This document shows positions 13,986-19,248 of a stretch of 19,248 bases of DNA, piece after piece (position 1 is the stretch's first letter; every line of letters begins with the position of its first letter). The notes below the pieces were generated by a model, which saw only the letters and a program-made list of their open reading frames with translations, was not told where the DNA came from and made no database searches. The stretch comes from JBKHXU01 sp046565865 (GTDB taxonomy: Bacteria > Pseudomonadota > Gammaproteobacteria > Acidiferrobacterales > Sulfurifustaceae). The DNA is taken from assembly GCA_046565865.1 (NCBI GenBank), contig JBKHXU010000230.1:1-19248 (forward strand), written 5' to 3'. The position numbers were made by a program, and so were the translations under genes.

Positions 13986-14941
13986 GCGGCGATGCTCTCC
14001 TTCACAAGTAATGCGACCCGCAACGCCTCGAGGCCGACACGGCCATCGACCAGCGGGCGGCTGCGCGCGCGCACGGCGCGCACGAAATAATCGAGCTCGG
14101 TATCGAGCGGGGGGCGCGGCTCGATCGCGAGCGTTTCGGTGACGATCTTCGGCCACTTGCCGCCGTCCGGATCGGGCACGGCGCGCACAATCTCCAGCTT
14201 TTGATCGATGTAATTTAGACCGTAATAGTGATCGCGGCTAAAGATGCGAATGCGCCGCAGCTTCTTGGCCGACACGCGGCTCGCGGTTACATTGGCTACC
14301 GCGCCGTTGGTGAACTCGATGCGGGCGTTGGCGATGTCGATGTGCTCGGTCAACACCGGCGACCCCTGCGCCGAGATATGCTTGATCGGCGAACCGACCA
14401 GGGCCAGCACGATATCGATATCGTGGATCATAAGGTCGGTCACGACGTCGACGTCGGTGGCACGATCGACGAACGTGCCCAACCGGTGGACCTCGATGAA
14501 CCGCGGCGCGGCAACGCGCGCGGCCAGCTCCATGATCCCGGCGTTGAAGCGCTCGAGATGTCCCACCTGGAACACCACCTTGCAACGCTCGGCCAGCTCC
14601 ACCAGCGCCGTCGCCTCGGCCAGCGTCGGCGCGATCGGTTTTTCCATCAGCATGTGCACGCCGCGCTCGAGATACGGACGCGCCACCTCGGCGTGATAGA
14701 CGGTGGGCGTGACGATGCTGACCGCCTCGACCTTGTCGAGCAGCGCCATCGGATCGGAATAGGCCGCGCACCCGTACTCGGCGCCAACTTGTTGGGCGCG
14801 CGCGCCATCGACATCAGCGACGCCGACCAGCGTGACGCCGGGCAGCGACGAATAGATACGCGCATGGAAGCGGCCGAGATAGCCGACGCCGACGACACCC
14901 ACGCGTAGCGGCGCCAGCGCAGCCGGGGTGCGGTCAGTCAT
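13973..14941 (-). CDS. Gfo/Idh/MocA sugar dehydrogenase (GnnA-like candidate)
   Basis: A 322-residue NAD(P)-dependent oxidoreductase. The N-terminal Rossmann fold shows VGVVGVGYLGRFHA (14-27) and the acidic end of strand 2 in VADVD (41-45). The EKPIAPT motif (100-106) gives catalytic Lys101, and DLMIHDIDIVLAL (169-181) contributes the conserved active-site His and Asp residues. The C-terminal domain contains NARIEFTNGAVANVTASRVS, typical of dehydrogenases in lipid A and surface-sugar clusters. The stop overlaps the aminotransferase start by 13 bases. The probable reaction is oxidation of a sugar-nucleotide hydroxyl (C3 if GnnA-like) to the ketone used by the next enzyme. No good Shine-Dalgarno site is seen, but a TATAAT box lies 35 bases upstream. 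Confidence 0.85.
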   Translation of the reverse strand: MTDRTPAALAPLRVGVVGVGYLGRFHARIYSSLPGVTLVGVADVDGARAQQVGAEYGCAAYSDPMALLDKVEAVSIVTPTVYHAEVARPYLERGVHMLMEKPIAPTLAEATALVELAERCKVVFQVGHLERFNAGIMELAARVAAPRFIEVHRLGTFVDRATDVDVVTDLMIHDIDIVLALVGSPIKHISAQGSPVLTEHIDIANARIEFTNGAVANVTASRVSAKKLRRIRIFSRDHYYGLNYIDQKLEIVRAVPDPDGGKWPKIVTETLAIEPRPPLDTELDYFVRAVRARSRPLVDGRVGLEALRVALLVKESIAACPP

Positions 14942-14975
14942 CGGGATTGGCGTCAGAGGTCGGCACTGCGCGGCG

Positions 14976-14981
14976 ATTATA
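14976..14981 (-). promoter_or_regulatory. Perfect -10 box of the dehydrogenase operon
   Basis: Read on the minus strand, TATAAT (14981-14976), with a predicted start near 14969 and a leader of about 28 bases. No good -35 box is found at 16-18 bases; that place is occupied by the palindrome at 14994-15019, suggesting regulated rather than constitutive use. Confidence 0.55.
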
Positions 14982-14993
14982 CTATGTGAAGCT

Positions 14994-15019
14994 CTAAAAA
15001 TTGCGGGCGCAATTTTTAG
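14994..15019. promoter_or_regulatory. Perfect 12-bp palindrome: operator or leader terminator
   Basis: CTAAAAATTGCG (14994-15005), GG, CGCAATTTTTAG (15008-15019): a perfect 12-bp inverted repeat followed on the plus strand by GTTTTTC. It lies between divergent genes, over the expected -35 region of the minus-strand promoter. On the plus strand it has the form of a hairpin plus T-run inside the leader of the dehydrogenase gene at 15063. Confidence 0.7.
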
Positions 15020-15062
15020 GTTTTTCTTAACCTACGCCTGCCCGGCTCAAGGGAGTCCGACG

Positions 15063-15905
15063 ATGTCCCGTACCGTTCTGATCACCGGCTGCTCGTCCGG
15101 GATCGGCCGCTGTCTCGCGTTCGGTCTCAAGGCACGCGGTTACGACGTGATCGCCACTGCCCGCCGCCCGACCGACGTGGACGCGCTCGCGGCGGACGGC
15201 CTTACTGCACTGCCGCTCGATTTGGCGTCATCCGCGTCGATCGCAGCCGCCGTCGCCGCCGTGCGCGAACGCACCGGCGGCCGGTTGTTTGCGCTGATCA
15301 ACAACGGCGCCTACGGCCAACCGGGCGCGGTCGAGGACCTCTCCCGCGCGGCGCTGCGCGCACAGTTCGAAACCAACGTGTTCGGCACCCACGAGCTCAC
15401 CTGCTTGGCGTTGCCCATGTTTCGCGCCGCCGGCACGGGTCGCATCGTCCAGATCAGCTCGCTGCTCGGCCTCGTCTGCCTCGCTTATCGCGGTGCGTAC
15501 AATGCCAGCAAATTCGCGCTCGAAGCACTGAGCGACACGCTGCGGCTGGAGTTGCGCGGTACCGATATCCATGTGGCGCTGATAGAACCGGGCCCGATCA
15601 AGACCCGGTTTCGCGACAATGCGCTGGCGGCGTTTCGCGCCCACATCGATCCGGCGACCAGCGCCCACCGCAAACAGTACGAGGCGCTGCTCACCCGACT
15701 GCTCGGCCAGCGTGGCCCGTTGCCGTTTACCCTGCCGCCCGAGGCAGTGCTCCAGCGCGTGATCCATGCGCTCGAATCCCCGCGCCCGAAGATCCGTTAC
15801 TACGTTACCACCCCTACCTATTTCTTCGCGCTACTGAGGCGGCTGCTGCCAGCGCGGCTGCTGGATCGGGTGCTGTACCGGGTCGGCGGCGCCGGCCGCC
15901 GCTAG
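15063..15905 (+). CDS. YbbO-like short-chain dehydrogenase
   Basis: A 280-residue classical short-chain dehydrogenase/reductase. The start ATG 15063 has AAGGGAG seven bases upstream; the frame is open further upstream but runs through the palindrome. Cofactor motif is TGCSSGIG (8-15), followed by ARRP (33-36), which favours NADPH. The fold motif is NNGAYG (80-85). Catalytic residues are Ser132/133 (QISS), Tyr146 and Lys150 (YNASK). The C-terminus (PKIRYYVTTPTYFFALLRRLLPARLLDRVL) is hydrophobic and resembles E. coli YbbO, an NADP-dependent aldehyde reductase. The real substrate is unknown. It is divergent from the sugar dehydrogenase operon and may be cotranscribed with, or simply precede, the histidine-rich gene 87 bases downstream. 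Confidence 0.88.
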   Translation: MSRTVLITGCSSGIGRCLAFGLKARGYDVIATARRPTDVDALAADGLTALPLDLASSASIAAAVAAVRERTGGRLFALINNGAYGQPGAVEDLSRAALRAQFETNVFGTHELTCLALPMFRAAGTGRIVQISSLLGLVCLAYRGAYNASKFALEALSDTLRLELRGTDIHVALIEPGPIKTRFRDNALAAFRAHIDPATSAHRKQYEALLTRLLGQRGPLPFTLPPEAVLQRVIHALESPRPKIRYYVTTPTYFFALLRRLLPARLLDRVLYRVGGAGRR

Positions 15906-15948
15906 GGCCAACCCGGCCCGTGTCACCCATTTGGCCCCCGCCGTCGTT

Positions 15949-15971
15949 AACCGGGGAAACCGACTCCCGTC
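15949..15971 (+). promoter_or_regulatory. Possible ECF-type promoter before the His-rich gene
   Basis: TTAAC (AAC at 15949-15951), a 16-base spacer, and CGTC (15968-15971) have the AAC...CGTC form common to ECF sigma promoters. A start near 15979 would leave a very short leader before AGGAGG at 15982-15987. A short hairpin CCGAC/GTCGG (15960-15973) overlaps it. This is a weak, low-information match. Confidence 0.22.
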
Positions 15972-15992
15972 GGCACGGCTCAGGAGGCTACG

Positions 15993-16331
15993 ATGAAAGC
16001 AGGTTATGCGCTCGGCGCGTTACTGATCGGCACGATGGCGTTCGCGGCGACAGCGGCCCATGCCAGCGACGCTCAAATCCGGTTCCACGTCCACCTCGGC
16101 ATCCCGGTCCATGCGCCGGTTGTCGTGCACTATCCGCCGGCGTATGTCTATCCGCCGCCGGTGGTCTACCACGGGTACCCGGCGTACCATCACGGCCACC
16201 ATTACAAACACCACGATCGCCATCATGGCAAGCATCATTCCGAACATCATTGGCGGCATAACGACGGCTACCGGAACCACGCGGCCAATGGTCACTGGCG
16301 CCAGGGAGGCCATGACAGACATTGGCGCTGA
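15993..16331 (+). CDS. Histidine-rich secreted protein, probable metal binder
   Basis: A 112-residue protein. A Sec signal peptide (1-24, ending AAHA) is followed by a Pro/Tyr/Val-rich segment (about 30-64) and a tail (65-112) dominated by His pairs (HHGHHYKHHDRHHGKHHSEH). About 22 of the roughly 88 mature residues are histidine. Such tails bind Zn, Ni or Cu in other proteins; metal binding here is inferred from composition. AGGAGG at 15982-15987 lies five bases before the ATG. An ECF-type sigma factor gene follows after 54 bases on the same strand, which suggests that the two are functionally linked. No known domain is recognised. Confidence 0.8.
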   Translation: MKAGYALGALLIGTMAFAATAAHASDAQIRFHVHLGIPVHAPVVVHYPPAYVYPPPVVYHGYPAYHHGHHYKHHDRHHGKHHSEHHWRHNDGYRNHAANGHWRQGGHDRHWR

Positions 16332-16385
16332 CGCAGGCGCATACCGCATGCGTCCTGCCGAAACGACGCCCGATGCCACGACGTT

Positions 16386-16997
16386 ATGCCACGCACCCTC
16401 GCCGGCGTAACCACGGCGCCGCGGCCGCGCGCGACCGCGCCTGCGGCCGGCGCGCTCGAAACGTTCTTGCGCGACATCGAACAAAAGGCGTACCGGTTCG
16501 CGCACTACGAGCTGTGGGATCGCGATGCGGCGCTCGATGCGGTGCAAGACAGCATGCTGCGATTGGCGACCCGCTATCGCGACCGACCGCCGAGCGAGTG
16601 GCCGGCGCTGTTTTTCACGATTTTGCGCCATCGCACGGTCGACGCCCAACGCGCACGACGCCTGGATCGCCTGCGCGGTCTGTTCGGTGGACGCCGACGC
16701 AGCGACGCCGACGACAACGAGGCGGCGAGCTGGGAACAGCTGCCGGCCCCGGCGCACGAGGGGCCCGAAACGGTAATCGCGACGGCGCAGCAACGGCGCG
16801 CGCTCGACGCCGCGCTGCAGCAGTTGCCGGCGCGTCAACGTCAGGTATTCTTGCTGCGCGAACTGCAGGAACTGAGCAGCGCGGAAACGGCGCAGGTGCT
16901 CGGTTGCTCGGTGGGCGCGGTGAAACAACATCACTTTCGCGCGCTCACTGCCCTGCGCGCACTCCTCACGGAGGGTTGGAATCATGACCGACGCTAA
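16386..16997 (+). CDS. ECF-type RNA polymerase sigma factor
   Basis: A 203-residue sigma-70 family protein. Region 2 (about 24-92) includes ALDAVQDSMLRLATRY and FFTILRHRTVDAQRARR, the core-binding and -10-reading part. A charged, disordered-looking linker (about 95-130) follows. Region 4 (about 132-193) includes QLPARQRQVFLLREL and a helix-turn-helix, SSAETAQVLGCSVGAVKQHHFRAL. This is the two-domain layout of alternative (ECF) sigma factors. The first available start is ATG 16386, with no good Shine-Dalgarno site, so translation could be low. The stop overlaps the anti-sigma gene by 14 bases, a typical coupling of a sigma factor to its inhibitor. Regulon and signal are unknown. Confidence 0.88.
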   Translation: MPRTLAGVTTAPRPRATAPAAGALETFLRDIEQKAYRFAHYELWDRDAALDAVQDSMLRLATRYRDRPPSEWPALFFTILRHRTVDAQRARRLDRLRGLFGGRRRSDADDNEAASWEQLPAPAHEGPETVIATAQQRRALDAALQQLPARQRQVFLLRELQELSSAETAQVLGCSVGAVKQHHFRALTALRALLTEGWNHDRR

Positions 16998-17436
16998 ACC
17001 GCTTTCTGATCACCCAAGCGACTCCGAGCTCGACGCGCTGCGCGCCGGGCTGTACGACGATCGCATCGACGAGCGCGAGACGCTGCGCGCCCACGTCGAT
17101 GCGTGCGGCGCCTGCCGTGACCGAGTCGCCATCTGGAACGAAACCAAGCACGCCCTCGGGGTCGAGCGCCCCGGCGTGCGTACGCAACTGAGCGCGCGCC
17201 GCGCCGCGGCCCTGGCGGGCACCGCCGCCGCGCCGCGCGCTGGCTGGCGCGTGCCGATGGCGCTCGCGGCGAGCGTCGCGGTGCTCGCGATCGCGCTTGG
17301 CGTCGCGCTGCATACGTCGGAAAATAACGGCGACGGCCAGCTGGCCGAGACCGAGACCGCGGATTTGTACACCGATATCGATTTTTACTTATGGTTGCTG
17401 CGCAAACAGCAGGACGAAATGGGGTCGAGCGGATGA
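16984..17436 (+). CDS. Zinc-finger anti-sigma factor (membrane)
   Basis: A 150-residue protein. The N-terminal cytosolic part (1-60) carries HVDACGACRDR with His37, Cys41 and Cys44, the H-x3-C-x2-C signature of zinc-binding anti-sigma domains. One membrane span follows at about 90-109, and a short outer segment (110-150) ends in DLYTDIDFYLWLLRKQQ, which resembles the C-terminus of DUF3619 proteins found in similar sigma-factor operons. GGAGGG lies about nine bases before the ATG. It overlaps the sigma gene by 14 bases and the following DUF3106 gene by four (ATGA). The inferred role is to hold the sigma factor at the membrane until an envelope or metal signal arrives. Confidence 0.8.
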   Translation: MTDAKPLSDHPSDSELDALRAGLYDDRIDERETLRAHVDACGACRDRVAIWNETKHALGVERPGVRTQLSARRAAALAGTAAAPRAGWRVPMALAASVAVLAIALGVALHTSENNGDGQLAETETADLYTDIDFYLWLLRKQQDEMGSSG

Positions 17437-17747
17437 AGTCAGGGCACTACCGCATCGCGCGCACTATCGTCGCGGTCGCGCTGCTGACGACCGCAGGACT
17501 CGCCGTGGCCGACTCCTGGAACTCGCTCAGCCCGGCGGAACAGGAGGCGCTGCGCGCGCACCGCAGTCAGTGGGACCACTACTCGCCGGCGCAACAACAA
17601 CAGCTGCGTGCCGGCGTTCAGCGTTACCTCTCGTTGCCGCCGTCCGAACGCGACGCGGTGCGCCAGGAGCGGCGCCGCTATGGCACACTGCCGCCGGAAC
17701 AGCAGCGCGCGCTGCGCGAAGAGTACAAACGCAAACGCGACCGCTGA
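17433..17747 (+). CDS. DUF3106 family periplasmic protein
   Basis: A 104-residue protein. The start ATG 17433 overlaps the anti-sigma stop (ATGA). A signal peptide (1-26, ending LAVA) precedes a helical region built from about four degenerate repeats of the form LxPxEQxxLRxxxxxW/Y: SLSPAEQEALR (31-41), SPAQQQQLRAG (51-61), PPSERDAVRQE (69-79) and PPEQQRALREE (87-97). This is the DUF3106 pattern, often encoded after a sigma factor and a small membrane protein in beta- and gammaproteobacteria. By its all-helical periplasmic form it recalls CpxP/Spy/ZraP-type sensors, so it may sense or buffer the stress; this is inference. The convergent DUF1015 gene ends nine bases away. Confidence 0.82.
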   Translation: MKSGHYRIARTIVAVALLTTAGLAVADSWNSLSPAEQEALRAHRSQWDHYSPAQQQQLRAGVQRYLSLPPSERDAVRQERRRYGTLPPEQQRALREEYKRKRDR

Positions 17748-17756
17748 TCGATCGCG

Positions 17757-18974
17757 TCAATCCAGGACGTGCGACACCAGACCGTCGGCGAGCTTCGGCT
17801 CGAACCAGGTCGATTTCGGCGGCATCACCTGCCCCGCATCCGCCACCGCCATGAGGTCGGCGAGCGAGGTCGGATACAGCGCGAACGCCAGCGCCATCTC
17901 GCCCGAGTCCACGCGCCGCTGCAATTCACCGAGGCCGCGAATACCACCGACGAAATCGATGCGCTTGTCGCGCCGCGGATCAGTCACACCCAGCACCGGC
18001 GCGATTAAATGATCTTGCAGCAGGCTCACGTCGAGGCGCCGTACCGGGTCGGCCGGCACGCACTCGGCGCGGATGCGTAGCCGGTACCAACGCTGCCCCA
18101 GGTACAACCCGAACTCGCCGGCACGCGACGGCTTCACCGGCGCCGATTGCGGCTCGACCATGAAGGCATCCGCGGCTCGTTTGAGAAATTCGTCCGGCGA
18201 TAAACCGTTCAAGTCCTTAAGCACGCGGTTGTAGTCAAAAATTCGCGTCTGCGTGTCGGGGAAAATCACCGCCAAAAAATACTGCGCGCTATCTTGTGTC
18301 CGACGCTGCGCTGCTATGCGGGCGGCGGCGGCCGAGCGGTGATGACCGTCGCAAATATAAAGGCGCGCGCGCGCGTCGAAGGCGTGCGTCAGCGCGTCGA
18401 TCGTCGCACCATCGCGCACGACCCATAGACTATGGCGCACGCCGTCGATGGCGGTCACGTCGACCTCCGGCGCGCCAGCGGTGGCGCGTTCGGCGAGCGC
18501 ATCGATGCCGGCATCCTCTCGGTAGGCCAAAAACACCGGGCCGGTTTGCGCGTCGAGCGTGTCGATTTGGCGCACGCGGTCGTCTTCCTTGTCCGGGCGC
18601 GTGTACTCGTGCTTGCGGATGCGATTCGCCTCGTACGCCGCGCACGACGCGACCGCGACCAGCCCGAGCTGCGAGTGCGTGCCCATGGTCAGGCGATAGA
18701 AGTAGTAGTACGGCGCCGGATCGCGTTGCAACACCTTGGCCTCGAGCATGCGCGCGAAGTTTTCCTTACCCTTGGCGTACACCTCCGGTCGATACGGGTC
18801 GGTGCCAGGCGCGAGATCGATCTCGGGCTTGGAGATGTGCAGGAAACTCCACGGCTTGCCCACCGCCTGCGCGCGCGCCTCGTCGCTGGACAGCACATCG
18901 TACGGCGGCGCGATCACTGCGGCAGCGAGACCCGGCGCGGGACGCAAACCGGGGAACGGACGAATCAGCGACAT
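17757..18974 (-). CDS. DUF1015 family protein
   Basis: A 405-residue cytosolic protein of the DUF1015 family. Family features are the N-terminus MSLIRPFPGLRPAPG with APPYDVL (22-28), WSFLHISKPE (42-51), RKHEYTRPDKEDDR (120-133) and the conserved histidine motif YICDGHHRSAAA (206-217). Function is not established; in some bacteria homologues lie next to serine biosynthesis genes, which are not seen here. The start at 18974 fits the usual family beginning; an ATG at 19004 would add ten residues, and neither has a clear Shine-Dalgarno site. It is convergent with the DUF3106 gene and divergent from agmatine deiminase, with 117 bases between the starts. Confidence 0.88.
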   Translation of the reverse strand: MSLIRPFPGLRPAPGLAAAVIAPPYDVLSSDEARAQAVGKPWSFLHISKPEIDLAPGTDPYRPEVYAKGKENFARMLEAKVLQRDPAPYYYFYRLTMGTHSQLGLVAVASCAAYEANRIRKHEYTRPDKEDDRVRQIDTLDAQTGPVFLAYREDAGIDALAERATAGAPEVDVTAIDGVRHSLWVVRDGATIDALTHAFDARARLYICDGHHRSAAAARIAAQRRTQDSAQYFLAVIFPDTQTRIFDYNRVLKDLNGLSPDEFLKRAADAFMVEPQSAPVKPSRAGEFGLYLGQRWYRLRIRAECVPADPVRRLDVSLLQDHLIAPVLGVTDPRRDKRIDFVGGIRGLGELQRRVDSGEMALAFALYPTSLADLMAVADAGQVMPPKSTWFEPKLADGLVSHVLD

Positions 18975-19035
18975 GAAGCGGGCACCATGCAAAAGGGCGC
19001 CCATTCAAAACCAAGCAACGCCCGCGGTCAAACGC

Positions 19036-19064
19036 TTGGCCGCGTGGGACACAGCCGTTATCAT
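19036..19064 (+). promoter_or_regulatory. Candidate sigma-70 promoter of agmatine deiminase
   Basis: TTGGCC (19036-19041), 17-base spacer, TATCAT (19059-19064). The predicted start is near 19071, with a leader of about 21 bases. Confidence 0.5.
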
Positions 19065-19091
19065 CGCGCCCTTTTCTACGTTCTGATCGCC

Positions 19092-19248
19092 ATGAACGCA
19101 CCTTGTCGCACGTATTTGCCTCCCGAGTGGGCGCCGCAGAGTGGCGTTATGCTCACCTGGCCGCATCGCCATGGCGATTGGGCCGCGCGGTTGGCGCAGG
19201 TCGAGCCGGTGTTCGTCGCCATCGCACGCGAGATCGCGCGGCGCGAGC
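19092..19248 (+). CDS. aguA: Agmatine deiminase (5' part, cut by window end)
   Basis: Only the first 52 residues are present; the frame is open to the window edge. The sequence begins MNAPCRTYLPPEWAPQSGVM and continues LTWPHRHGDW...VEPVFVAIAREIARRE. This is the characteristic N-terminus of agmatine deiminase (Porphyromonas-type peptidylarginine deiminase family), including the WAPQSGVMLTWPH substrate-side motif. The full enzyme, about 340-370 residues, converts agmatine to N-carbamoylputrescine in putrescine synthesis; the catalytic Cys and His lie beyond the window. No clear Shine-Dalgarno site is visible. A sigma-70-like promoter is just upstream. The usual partner, N-carbamoylputrescine amidase, would be expected next but cannot be seen. 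Confidence 0.85.
   Translation, partial: MNAPCRTYLPPEWAPQSGVMLTWPHRHGDWAARLAQVEPVFVAIAREIARRE

Noticed and set aside
16020..16985. Minus-strand open frame of 321 codons opposite the His-rich and sigma genes
   Set aside because: The plus strand holds genes with signal peptide, sigma domains and ribosome sites; the minus product has no domain.
16386..17436. DUF3619 assignment alone for the gene after the sigma factor
   Set aside because: The N-terminal H-x3-C-x2-C motif and the overlap with the sigma gene fit a zinc-finger anti-sigma factor better; only the C-terminal end resembles DUF3619.
1..19248. CRISPR arrays, tRNA/rRNA genes, insertion sequences, phage genes
   Set aside because: No regularly spaced repeats, no cloverleaf or rRNA-like stretch, no transposase or integrase motifs were seen on either strand.

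Overview
The window looks like a chromosomal segment of a GC-rich gammaproteobacterium. The evidence is the complete glrK-qseG-glrR (qseEGF) locus, a quinone-linked class 2 PyrD, IlvD, a bifunctional-type GGDEF/EAL protein, and strong Shine-Dalgarno sequences. The genus cannot be fixed from sequence alone. I see no tRNA, rRNA, CRISPR array, insertion sequence or phage gene. Coding density is high and no gene-free stretch exceeds 300 bases; the longest (about 290 bases, 6453-6744) is a regulatory region.

Left part (1-1530, plus strand): four small envelope-type genes, namely a lipoprotein, a PhnA-like membrane protein, a 53-residue charged protein and a DUF3309 peptide, closed by a strong hairpin terminator. 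Next, on the minus strand (1566-6452), comes the sigma-54 response regulator GlrR, its lipoprotein partner QseG and the kinase GlrK. Behind their own terminator lie three tandem genes for secreted EF-hand proteins.

The main discovery is upstream of those EF-hand genes. At 6520-6535 (minus) there is a textbook sigma-54 promoter (TGGCAC-N5-TTGCT). Behind it are one perfect (6664-6681) and one 7-of-8 (6598-6615) copy of TGTC-N10-GACA, the site described for enterobacterial GlrR. In enterobacteria the gene just upstream of glrK under this control is the small RNA glmY; here an EF-hand operon sits in that place. The inference is that GlrK/GlrR directly controls a set of exported, probably calcium-binding proteins.

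Middle part (6745-12895): ilvD (minus) diverges from pyrD (plus), followed by a large membrane dCache-HAMP-GAF-GGDEF-EAL protein. Its cyclase motif is destroyed and its phosphodiesterase residues are intact, so it is likely a c-di-GMP hydrolase. It converges on, and overlaps by 20 bases, a two-gene minus-strand operon of a Gfo/Idh/MocA dehydrogenase and a DegT/DnrJ/EryC1 aminotransferase (12876-14941), a pair that could make an amino sugar for lipid A or a surface polysaccharide.

Right part (14942-19248): a perfect 12-bp-arm palindrome lies in the divergent region before a YbbO-like short-chain dehydrogenase. Then a co-directional set runs: a histidine-rich secreted protein, an ECF-type sigma factor, a zinc-finger anti-sigma factor and a DUF3106 protein, probably an envelope or metal stress module. 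A DUF1015 gene (minus) and the beginning of agmatine deiminase (plus, cut by the window edge) finish the segment.
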